From positions 3,699,501 through 3,763,500 of the forward strand of contig NC_089040.1 in assembly GCF_034140825.1 (NCBI RefSeq): a DNA stretch of 64,000 nucleotides. The letters are read 5' to 3'. A program made the position numbers and the translations under genes. Origin of the DNA: Oryza sativa Japonica Group (taxonomy: Eukaryota > Streptophyta > Magnoliopsida > Poales > Poaceae). A model generated the notes under the pieces. The model had not been told where the DNA came from, searched no databases, and was given only the letters and a program-made list of their open reading frames with translations. Each line of letters opens with the position of its first letter. Position 1 is the first letter of the stretch. Shown piece after piece: positions 29,917-41,150 of this stretch.

Positions 29917-32900
29917 GTATCAGAGCATCGATCCTGGAGAAGCCAAGGTATACATCTCGTTTGCAGTCACAGGTTGAGGCAATGGAAAAGCAGAACCTCG
30001 ATTTCGGCAAAATCCTCGGCGACATCCATGAGTCGCTGGTGGCGTTGAACAACAAGCAAACGGAGACGCAAGCGATCGTGAACAAGCTGGACGCGGGGTT
30101 CGGCGGATGGAAACCCCAAGTGGAGTCGGCAATCCAGGAACTGCGGGAGGAGGTGGGAGATCTCCGCCAGCAGCTGGACCTCGTCGGCAAGACGAAACAA
30201 GCCTCTCCGACGACGTCTTCCCCTCGAGTTCCGTTGACGGACGAGGAAAGGAAGGCGCCGTTGCTGCCCACACCGCCGCTTGCTGCTCACCCCACCGCAG
30301 CGGAGGGCGATGGCAAATGGACCAGTGGCCACGGCATTCCACAAAATTTCCGGAGGAGGGCATCGGGGGTGGTCACCACCCTGATCCCAACTCCGGGCAA
30401 GGGTACGTTCGAAACTCATGCAGTTCCTATGAATTCCTTGGAAAATTTTGAGTTCGAGGGTGGGGATTTGAGTTCTGAGAGCTATGGGCGACAATATAAT
30501 CATAGAGTTCCGAAGTTAGATTTTCCCAAATTCGATGGAACTGATCCCCAGGACTGGAGAATGCGATGTGAGCATTATTTTGATGTGAATAACACTTATC
30601 CTGGGTTATGGGTTCGCATTGCTACAATTTACTTCTCGGGAAGGGCAGCATCGTGGCTTCGATCGTCTAGGGCTCATGTGCGGTTTTCAATATGGGAAGA
30701 TTTTTGTTCTGCTGTGTCGGCTAAGTTTGATAGGGACCAGCATGAGCTCTTGATTCGCCAGATGGATTCTATTAGACTAGTTGGTACGGTTTGGGAGTAT
30801 TATGAAAAGTTTGATGAGCTGATGAATCAATTGTTATCCAGTTGTTAATATGAAGTATTTGACACATCGATTTATTGAGGGATTATGTAGAGAAATTAGG
30901 AATGCTGTTATTCTGCAACGTCCTCGCGATTTGGAGTCTGCCCTGGCTGTTGCTTCTTTGCAGGAAGAGGTGTTAGAGGTGTCCACGACTTCTGGATCTA
31001 AAGAATTTAAAAGATCTGACAGTGGCGCATCAGCCAGAACAAATTTAGCCTTTAAAGGAGCTATGCCTTTACCTTTGCCTCCTGGGCGAACTCTGTCAAC
31101 TTTGGGCAAAGACTTGCGAACTGACAACAAGAAAGGACCAGAGGTTGTTCGCTCTTCGGGGGGTATTGATAAAGTGTCAAGTCTGAAGGCCCAACGCCGA
31201 GCTCAAGGCTTATGTTATATTTGCACTGAGAAATGGTCTCCCACTCATAAGTGTGCTAGTTCAGTTCAATTGCATGCAGTTCAAGAAATTTTCAGTTTAT
31301 TGATGAATGAGGATAGTGACAGTTTGGAACACTCAGTAGCAGTTGAGGAGACTCTTGATCAGTCATTGATGGCGATATCTTTGCAGGCCATTCAAGGTTC
31401 TGAACACAGTGGTTCTATGAGAATGTTGGGTTATGTGCAAGGATTTGAAGTTTTGATTCTTGTTGATTCTGGCAGCTCGGCTAGCTTCATTAGTTCTAAG
31501 GTGGCAGTCAGTCTGCAAGGCATGGTTCCTATCAAGAAATTAGTTCAGGTGAAAGTGGCTAATGTCACAGTGCTTCCTTGTTCTGCTGAGATACTGAATT
31601 GTGAGTGGACAACTCAGGGTCCTCTCTTTCATACCAATTTCAAGGTTTTGCAGTTAGGCAACTATGATATTATCCTTGGAAAGGATTGGCTAATGCACCA
31701 TAGTCCAATGCAAGTTGATTGGGTGGCTAAATCTTTATGCATCAGCTATAAAGGACAGACTATCACCTTGTAGGGAATTGTGTCTGAACTTGAACAGTGT
31801 GCTCTTATATCCACCTCTCACTTACAGGAACTCAAGGACAGACGAGCAGTGGCTCACTTGGTTCAGTTATGCTCAGTTTCTGAAGCTGCTACTGCTGAGA
31901 TCATTCCAGATGAGAATTCAGCAAGTTCTTGAACAATTTGGTTCTGTCTTTGATGAACCATCTGGATTACCACCTTCTCGTGTATTTGATCATTCCATAC
32001 CTTTAATTCCATGAGCTGTGCCAGTAAATGTCAGACCCTATCGCTATACTCCAGCTCAAAAGAATGAAATTGAAACTCAGGTTGAGGAAATGCTCTCTAA
32101 AGGGATTATTCAACCCAGTTCAAGCCCATTTTCATCACCCGTATTACTTGTTAAGAAGAAGGATGGGTCATGGCGATTTTGTGTCGATTACCGACATTTG
32201 AATGCCATTACAGTTAAAAATAAATATCCCCTACCCATTATAGATGAGCTTTTGGATGAACTTGCTGGAGCTCAATGGTTCACAAAACTGGATCTCCGTG
32301 CCAGTTACCATCAAATAAGGATGAAAGTGGAAGATGAGCATAAAACAACATTCAAAACTCATCATGGCCATTTTGAATTCCGTGTGATTCCTTTTGGACT
32401 TACCAGCGCACCTGCTACTTTTTAAGGGGTTATGAACAGTATACTCTCCCCATTACTTCGCAAATGTGTGTTGGTGTTTGTCGACGATATTCTTATATAC
32501 AGTAAGACCCTACAGGAGCATGTGCAGCACCTTCAGCAGGTTTTTCACATTTTGTCAAAGCATCAGTTACAAGTTAAGCGCAGTAAATGTTCCTTTGCTC
32601 AACAGCGTTTGGCTTATCTTGGACATATTATCACCCCCAACGGAGTTTCCACTGATGATGACAAGATTAAAGTGGTGCAGTAGTGGCCGACCCCTCAATC
32701 TGTCAAAGAACTGCGCAGTTTCTTTGGCTTGGCTGGCTATTACCGCAAGTTCGTCCGACACTATGGTATCATCAGTAAGCCCCTCACTAACTTGTTGCGC
32801 AAAGGTCAGTTATATTTGTGGAATTCTGACACCGAGCAAGCATTTCAAACTCTGAAACATGCTCTTGTCACTGCCCCGGTGTTGGCTATGCCAAATTTTG

Positions 32901-33805
32901 ATGAAACATTTGTGGTCGAAACTGATGCTTCCGACAAAGGCATTGGGGCTGTTCTAATTCAAAAAGGTCACCCGATTGCCTTCTTAAGCAGAGCTTTGGG
33001 TCCTCGTCATCAGGGTCTGTCCACGTATGACAAGGAGAGCTTGGCTATTATGTTAGCAGTTGAACATTGGCGACCTTATTTACAACATGCTGAGTTCCTC
33101 ATTCGAACAGACCATCGCAGCTTGTCCTTCTTGGATGATCAACGTCTCACTACTCCGTGGCAGCACAAGGCTTTGACTAAGTTGCTTGGGCTGCGGTATA
33201 AAATCATCTATAAGAAGGGTTGTGACAATGGTGTAGCGGATGCCCTTTCTCGTCACCCTTTACCTGATTCTTTGGAACTCTCGGCCCTGTCAGTGGTTAT
33301 TCCCGATTGGATTCAAGAAGTGGTTGCTGGTTATGCTTCTGACCCGGATGCTTGCAGTAAAGTTCAAACATTGTGTATCAGTGTAGGAGCTGTTCCTAAT
33401 TTCACTTTGAAAGATGGTGTGTTGTATTTTAAAGATCGCATGTGGATTGGTCATAACAAGGCTGTTCAGCAGAAAATCATTGCTAATTTGCATACCGCAG
33501 CTATTGGGGGCCATTCGGGTATAAATGTCACTTATCAACAGATTAAGCAATTGTTTGCTTGGCCTCAATTACGAGCTACAGTCACAGAATTTGTGTCGGC
33601 CTGTTCAGTTTGTCAACAAGCCAAATCTGAACATGTGAAGTACCCTGGTCTGTTGCAAACTCTACCAGTTCCTGAGCACTCTTGGCAAATGGTTTCATTG
33701 GATTTTATCGAAGGATTGCCTCGATCAGCTTCCTTTAATTGCATATTGGTGGTAGTGGATAAATTCTCCAAATATGCCCACTTTGCTCCCACCATTTTTC
33801 CGTGC
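29917..33805 (+). mobile_element. Ty3/gypsy LTR retroelement C, broken
   Basis: Begins with the primer-binding site ttggtatcagagc. In order it carries gag (about 29.96-31.3 kb, 'GLCYICTEKWSPTHKC'), aspartic protease (about 31.4-31.7, 'LVDSGSSASFIS'), reverse transcriptase (about 32.0-32.7, 'FVDDILIYS'), RNase H (about 32.9-33.3, 'ETDASDKGIGAVL') and part of integrase (about 33.4-33.8, HHCC finger 'CSVCQQAK'). The order protease-RT-RNaseH-integrase defines gypsy. No clear LTR flanks it, the 3' end is missing and there are several breaks, so it is a dead fossil, older than or rearranged more than element B of the same family. Confidence 0.92.
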
Positions 33806-33849
33806 GGTCTGACTTACGGACCGCATGGAAACAAAATGGAGCGGCGTCC

Positions 33850-34265
33850 AGAAAAATCAATCCTGTAATAGTGTTATTGACATGTGGATCCCACTGTTTT
33901 ATTTTACTATGTGCCATATGGAACGAGGAACCAGTCAAACTAGACAACGTCACAGCCGAAACCGCTATTCAAACCGTCTTGGGACTAATTTTGTATCGGT
34001 TTTAGGAGTTGAACAATACATTATATCTAGTATTGGTTCGGGGATAATTTCACATTGTAGGCGGCTCCTGAATAAAATTCGACTGGCTTTGAGTGAAGAA
34101 TATCTTTTCTTAAAGGGCTAGAATTAATTACAAATGTTGAACCCAATCATTGGTTGTCGTTATTTTTATCACATGTTGCAACTCACGGACAATTTGTAAT
34201 TAGTCTCACAAAATATTGGACAAAATTTGGTTAATATAAATGTGTTGAAATAGAATCAGGTCTAA
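33850..34265 (-). repeat. Duplicated F-box flank, inverted copy 4
   Basis: The reverse complement of this stretch matches 25580-26010 and 28890-29080 ('gtgagactaattacaaattg', 'cttcactcaaagccagtcg', 'gaatagcggtttcggc'). It lacks the Stowaway MITE of the FB3 flank and lacks everything that separates the two matching segments there. From 34266 to 34440 there is a short direct repeat of 'cacagcctaactctacaatt'. Confidence 0.8.
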
Positions 34266-34461
34266 ACACAGCCTAACTCTACAATTAGGAATGGCAATGG
34301 GGACCGGAACCAGATCTAAACACAGCCTAACTCTACAATTAGGAATGACAATGGGGACCCGAACCCAGATCTCCGTTGGGTAAAACATCCATTAGAGGCC
34401 ACAGTTATTAAAACCAGACCGGACCGGTGGTTGTGTTAGTTGTAACTCACGAGACTAAGTA

Positions 34462-34702
34462 CTCCCTCCATTTCTAAATATATTTGATACCGTTGACTTT
34501 TTAGCACATATTAGACTGTTCGTCTTATTCGAAAACTTTTGTGAAATATATATGTAAAACTATATGTCTACATAAAAATATATTTAACAATGAATCAAAT
34601 GATAGGAAAAGAATCAATAATTACTTAAATTTTTTTAATAAGATGAACGATCAAATATATTTAAAAAAGTTAACGGCGTCAAATATTTAGAAACGAAGGG
34701 AG
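34462..34702. mobile_element. Stowaway-type MITE
   Basis: CTCCCTCCATTTCTAAA ... AACGAAGGGAG with TA at both ends (34460-34461, 34703-34704), 241 bp. Close in sequence to the element at 25701 ('aacaatgaatcaaatgatag' in both). Confidence 0.9.
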
Positions 34703-34735
34703 TATATAAGATTTGCTCTGGTCTGGTCTAGTAAA

Positions 34736-35215
34736 AGTTCATATCTTGTGGAGATCAATAGTTTCAAACTTTGGAGCAAAACTTTAAAAAAATCAGTTCA
34801 GCACTTGAGCATGATCTGGAGTTGTGTCCTCGTCGACGCCGATACCTTCCTCACCGGCGGTGCCACTGCCATCGACGGAACGTGGCGGATGCCAGCACCG
34901 CCACCGCCATCTGTGCTCGCTTAATTCGTCTCGTTTCCGTGCACAGCAGCACAGGCAATAAGATGGCCAAAACGAGCAGCCGGAGAGCGCGCGCGGCGAG
35001 TTCGCCGCCAACCCGCCGACGGCCTTGCCGCCACGGCGGCGCGAGGACATCACCGCGCGCGGCTTCCTCCTCACGCCGAAGTGTCCCTGTGCACCATGAG
35101 CGCGTCTCAGTCCGTGCACGCGGCGTGGGCGAGGCGGCGTACGTGCACATACATCGGGCGCGAACGGCTGTAGTCCAATTTTTCGAGAGGCGAGAATCCG
35201 ATTTGATGACATGAC
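34736..35215. repeat. Duplicated segment upstream of FB4 (partner at 48.7-49.9 kb)
   Basis: 'atcttgtggagatcaatag', 'tcgtcgacgccgataccttc' and 'gagttcgccgccaac' match 48724-48870 and 49840-49930 in the same orientation, with an internal loss of about 1 kb relative to that copy. Open frames here are short and unrecognised. Confidence 0.75.
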
Positions 35216-35351
35216 GTACTTACGGATGTTAGATTCGGGATTATCAAAAAACAAAAAGTACTAAAAAAAGAATATGTTAGATTCGGACAAGGATCATCCT
35301 TTCCTATAAAAGTCTTGCTTGTTTTAGTTACAGGGAATTCGCTTGCTATCG
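35216..35351 (+). promoter_or_regulatory. FB4 promoter
   Basis: TATAAAA at 35305-35311 lies 41 bp before the ATG in the conserved block 'cctataaaagtcttgcttg'. The upstream part is shorter than in FB2 and FB3. Confidence 0.65.
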
Positions 35352-36389
35352 ATGGCTTGTGCGAGCGCGGGAAAACGTGATATGATGAATCAGCCGGGAC
35401 ATGGTGGTGATGTGCCCGTGGCCAAGCGGCGGCGGTGCGTCGAACCCACCGGCGCCGCCGCGGCCGGCATCCCGGAAGACATTGTGGAGGAAATCCTCCT
35501 CCGCCTCCCTGTCAAGTCCATCCTGCGGTTCAGATCCGTGTGCAAGTCGTGGCGCGCCATGGTCGCCGACCCGCGCTTCGTGCGCCTCCAGCTACACCAC
35601 TCCACCACGGCGGCGCGCCATTACCCACCGTCCATGCTCATCCTGGCAGACTGGTGTTTGCCAGAGCAACGGAGGGGAGCGATCGACTTCTTTAGCTATC
35701 CGGGCCATGGCGTCGCCGCGGACTCCGCGCTTGGGATGACATGGTCCTCGAAGTCGACCGTCGCCGCCGCCGCAGACGGGTACGCTGCGGCTGATGGGGA
35801 CGCCGTGGACGTCGGGAACGCCGACGACAACTTGGACGCCGCCGTCGACGACGGGAACGCCGCCGCGGACTGGGACGACGACGACGACTGGGACATCGAC
35901 GTTGGCGCCATCGGCTGGGCCTTGCATCTGCACTGCAACGGGCTCGTGTATAGTTGGCCATATGGGCCGCCCGGCACGGTACGGCCCAGGCACGGCCGGG
36001 CCTGGGCCGAGGTCAGTTGGGCCGGCACGGCTTGACGAACAAGCCGTGCCGTGCCGTACCAGCCCACGGGCTACAACCACGGCCTAGGCACGGCCCAAGT
36101 AGCCTCGGGCCGTGCCGGGCTGGCCCGACGGCCCGGCTAGCCCATTGTGCCCGTGCCGGCCTAGGCACGCCCTGGCAAAAAAACCCCTTCAAAGGTTCAA
36201 TTCAACACAACAAATTGACATAACACATCAAATTCATGAAATTCACATGTAATTCATCAAATAAGTCAAAGAATCACAAACAATTCATCAAGTCACCAGT
36301 TCATCAAATCATGCATACATCACGTCACAGATTTACAAGCACAGATTTACAAACAAATGAACAATTCTTCAAGTCACCAATTCATCAAG

Positions 36390-39300
36390 TGTAACGCTCC
36401 GCTTTTCGTGAGGCGTTAAAAACTAATTCGGCAAAAATCCTAATTGCGAAAATTTCGTTCTTTGAGTGTTGAGTCTAAGTTGTGCCAAGGATCTCAATTT
36501 AATCCCGTTATTCCCTCTCATCGAAATCAAAAATCCTCAACCTCGAAATTCCTCTTCCGACTCAAGTCTCCAAATCAAACTCTGAAATTCTATCCCTCTC
36601 TTTGAATCATCACCAAATACTTCCCCAGATCCAAAATATCCAAAACCCCATCTTGAATCCTCCGTCTACTCCTTCCTCTCATCGAGATCCCAATTTCAAA
36701 ATCTAAGTCAAATTCCAAGTTCAAATTCTCTTCGAATCAATCTCCTCCGAAAAAGTCTATTTTGCCTCCTTCTAAATTTGGATGGGCCTGATCCCCCTCC
36801 CCTCGGCCCATCTCCTCTCTCAGCCGTTCCTCCTCTCCCCTCTCTCCGCACGTGCGTTGCGCGTGCGCCGCGCTCGAGAGAAGAGAGCGCCCACTCTCTT
36901 CTCACCCACGCTCTCTCTCTCTCCGTTTCTCTCTCTCTCCCGTAAAAGCTTCCCCCACCGGCGTCGATTTCCCGCCGCCGCCGTTCGAAATCCGACCGCG
37001 CCCTCGCATCCACGCGCGCGCTCGTGCGTGGCCGACCGCCCGGTCGCCGCCGCGTCGGCCCTGCCGCGCCTACGCCTCCCGGCCCCGCCTGCCCGCCGCC
37101 CAAAACGGAAGGGAAGAGTTCCCCTTTCCACCGCCCTCTTCGCCTTTTTCCCCCTCGGGCTCAACCGCTCGCTCTCTCGCCCTCGTCCGCTTGCGCTCGG
37201 AGGCAGAGCCGCTGACGGCAGCCGCCAGCTCGCCGCCCCCACCTTGACCCAGCGCCAGCTCGCCCCGAGCCAGCCGGCGCTGCTCCTCCCGCTCCCGCGG
37301 TTCAAATTCCGCCGCACGATCCACCGCCTTCGCCGCCCAACACATCCACGCCGTCGCCGGCCTCCGTCTCGCCCCCTCTCCCTTTCCTTTATCCCGAAAC
37401 AGCAAGAACAGAGCTCCCTTTTCCCCCACCTTTTTCCTTTTGCCCGACACCGCCGGCGTCATCACCTGTCGCCGCCTTGGCTGCACGCGTCGATGACCGC
37501 CCGCTCGCTCTCCTTGACCGCCAATGTCGGTTCCCCCTCCCAAACTGCCTCTTTTCCATCTATAAAGCCCGGGCCGAGCCTCCCTATCTCATTCTCTCAC
37601 GGCATCTCTCCTCCACCACCGCCGCGCCTTGTTGCCGCCTTGCAGCTGCCGACCCTCCCTTCGCCGTCACGCGTGCTGGTGAAGCCGGCGTGAGCGCGAG
37701 GAGCCGAAGAGGACTCCGGCCACCCTTCTTCTTCCCCTTCCCTGGCCCAAGGCCGGAGAACTCGCCCCGCGCCGTCGACCGCCCATCACTGCCCGCCCGG
37801 CTCGGTAGTGCCTCCTCCCGTTTCCCTTCCTCGCTCTCCCTCGCCCCCTCTAGTCTGCGTGATAGCTCGGTGGCACTCCCGAACACGCGTAGATGCCGCC
37901 CCTAGACCCGCCGCCGCCCGGCATGGCCTCGCCGCCGTTGCCGCCCGCTCCCGGAGGCCGCCGCTCGTCGCCAGCCCTCCTTGGTGCTCTTCCGCCCCAT
38001 CCAACGCCGGAAGCGGACTCCTTGAACCCCGGAGATGCTTCCACCGCCTCGAATTGAATCCTCGTCGCCCCTCCGCCGTTTGCCCTTTTTCTCACCGCCG
38101 GCGAGGGCCGCCGCGATTCGTCGTCGCCGGTCTTCCTTCCGTGAATCCGAGCCGGTGGCGCACCTTATCTCCTCCGTCTCATTATTCCGGTGTGCCCCCT
38201 CCCTCTCGAATCGTCGCGACAAGCTCCGGTGAACTCGGCCGCCGTCCGCCGTCCATCTCGGCCTCCCCTTCTTCCTCCTCCCGCCGGCCCGCGTGGCTAC
38301 CACGTAGGCGCCACGTCGGAGTCACCTCGGCCGCGACCGGGTCAGCACGACCAGCCTGCCGCCTCCCCCTCCCTCAACCGGTGCGCGCGGTCCACGGAGA
38401 GCCCTATGGCTGCGCGTGGGCCCGCCGCATCTCGGTCCATCCGGCGCACCGCCCGTGCGCCATCTTCACCAAACCCTAGCGCCGCCCCCGCGTGAACCCA
38501 TTCCTCCATGAACCCAGCCGCCGACAGGTGGGCCCGTCCCGGGACCCGCATGGTGGACCGCGGTCCACCCGGTCGGTCTCCTCCCCCTCCCACGCCCCAT
38601 TGGGCCGCCCTCCTCGCGGCCGTGCCGGCCCATTAGGCTCGCCCGAGCTGCACAAGTCCCTCGGGCCGCGCCAATGCCACCCGAGACAAGTCTGATTGAC
38701 ATCCCTCCATCCTTTTCTTTTTCCAGGGATTTAATAAATCCTTTTTCCCTTGTCCCATAAATCAATTCCTTATTCCAAAATTCCATAAACCATTTCCTTT
38801 GGTCCCGCATGACAGTGACTGTTAATAATATTCTTGGGAATATTATTTCTACAAACCCCATAAACCATTTCTCGTATTCCAGAAAATTCCGATAAATCAT
38901 TTCCTTGACCAGAAAATCCAAATTAAACTTCCAAAATTCATATCTTCCCAACCGCTCTTCCGTTTGACTCCGTTCAACTTCCAGTAATTCCGTAAAATCG
39001 AGATCTATTTAATGGCACTAATAATTAGTCTAAATAGGATCTTTCTTTTGGTCTTTTGTTTAGGTTTTCAATTGTTTGCGTATAGTTGCGGTTATCGGAT
39101 TTTCGTCGATCGCGGGTTTTCTCGAAGATTCGTGAAGCTTCGTGAAGACCTTGAGCAAGGCAAGTCACCCTTTGATCAATTGCTCCTATAATTGAAAAGT
39201 CATTATTATTTTGTTTGCAACTTGCATTATTAGAATCACACACTTAACTTGCTTGGCCTCGGTTTGCATGCCAAATCGACGGACCTACCCAGTAGTCGCA

Positions 39301-40879
39301 CTAATTTCCGTAGGTCATACTACCCTGATTCCTTGTCGCTCCACCCTTGTGGTACCTCGGTATTCGTGCTCTCTGAGCGCGTATACCAAATATCCCACAT
39401 ACACCGTTGCTTGTCGAAAACTTGGGAAATGGGTTTGTGAAGCCTTCAAAACCCGACATGTGGTGTCGGTGTGTTTGAAAATAAAATGAATTGTGAAAAC
39501 TCGCGATGCGGGGGTTGTGCCTATGTGGTACTGTCCCGTATTCGCATATAAGGACCGATTCCTGTGGGAAACTCATCGAACATAATCAAAGTGCAACCAC
39601 AAGGTGGAATGGGACACCCTGGTTAAGTAACTAGACGGTTCAGGGAAACCTCGCATGCCAATAGTTGGGAACGCCGGGGCGGGGTCGGACAAACCGGGTT
39701 CCTGGTAAGGCAAGGACGAGAAGCTTGCTCACTTACCGATCAAGGTGGTTGGAATTTGATTTGTGCACGCCTAAAATGGCCTATGTTTATGTGAGGATTT
39801 GATCCTTCCATGTGGCATGAGGTAACCCTGGGTCGGCTGGGGAAAGGCTTTGTTGCGAACCTCCGATACCGACGGGTGTTCGGAATAAGTTCGTATCTTG
39901 TGGGTAAAGTGTACCCCTCTGCAGAGGTTAACTAACTGTTCGAACAGCCGTGCCCACGGTCATGGGCGGATGTGAGGTGGTTCCCGTTGCGTAGATTTGT
40001 TTGCCTGTGCTTTGTGAAAAGTTGTTGTGGTGTGGGAATCGTAACCAGAATCAGCCTATGTGGCAGATGGATGACCTGAGTGGTCAGAAACGAATCTGTG
40101 TGATTCGGGATGTCTGCGGGCATCATAGACTAGGCTTCCCGAGTGGAAGCGGATTGTTGTGCTGCTGGGCAGCTGGACTCTGGGAGTCCGAGAAAATGAA
40201 AAAGGCTCTGGGAGCCGATTAATCAAGTGGAATGGCTCTGGGAGCCGAGAAGTAATGATCTGACCCGGGAGGTCGGTACATTACTAAATGAGTTGTTGAA
40301 AAACATCTCTTAAAGTCGAATCGAGACGCAAGCCTCTTTTCGGCCCAAACATAGAAAGAAATAAATCACTTAGTGATTTCAAAATGATTTCAAACAAAAG
40401 ATTTGCAAAACAACCTTGCCTCTCTTCCAAGCTAGCATTAAACACCTAAATTCCCGTGACTTGCTGAGTACGAAAGTACTCACCCTTGCTCTATATAAAT
40501 ATATATAAATAGTTCCTCCGCCCTGAAGAGAAGATAAAGTGAAGTGAAGATTAGGGTTTCGTCCTGGTTCCCAGCCGTCGCCTGTGGTGTTGGGTGTTAG
40601 ACCGTTGGTTTCCGCTGCTGCTGCTGCTGTTGGTGTTTCCTCGTCCGCGTCGTCGGTTGTATTCTCGGGCTGTCTGAGCTGCAACCTAAGTTAAGGTAAA
40701 TAAGTCCTCTATTTATTTTAAGGATTGCTATGATTCATATTTGTCACCGTGGGTACCAGCACTATGTCCTGGGACTGGTACCGAGATCGCGGTTTCGTAG
40801 GAAGCGGTTCGCGCCGTTTTCCCTACGACACGCTCCTGTCAGGTGCCGTTGTACGGCGGTATCAGATTGGGGTATGACA
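36390..40879 (+). mobile_element. Solo LTR of a large-LTR gypsy element
   Basis: Starts TGTAACGC, ends GTATGACA, and is flanked by the 5-bp duplication tcaag (36385-36389, 40880-40884). No gag, pol or primer-binding site lies inside, so it is a solo LTR, the product of recombination between two LTRs. At 4490 bp it is unusually long even for rice gypsy elements. It has a strongly GC-rich 5' third (36.8-38.6 kb) and an AT-richer rest. Long ORFs in the GC-rich part are low-complexity and probably chance. Confidence 0.85.
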
Positions 40880-41150
40880 TCAAGTCACAGTCTCACAGAT
40901 TTACAATCAGTTCAAATCAATTCATCAAATGCATACATCAAGTCATCTACTATTTTCCATCAAGTCCATCTTAGAATTACAAACCTCAGAAAGTTAGAAT
41001 ATAAAAGGGGTTTATATAAGCTGTGATTGTGCAATGGCTGCCTCATTAAAAACCTTTCTAGGTAAAAACTCACACCTCGTGAGAAAACCCTAGAAAGGAA
41101 AAGAGTACAGCCCATAGCTAAAATGTTCATATCAATTACAATCATCCAGT

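Noticed and set aside
36782-38495. Long GC-rich ORFs (up to 303 codons) at 36.8-38.5 kb
   Set aside because: They lie inside the solo LTR, overlap on both strands, are rich in Pro/Arg/Ser simple sequence and show no domain. Chance ORFs in GC-rich DNA.
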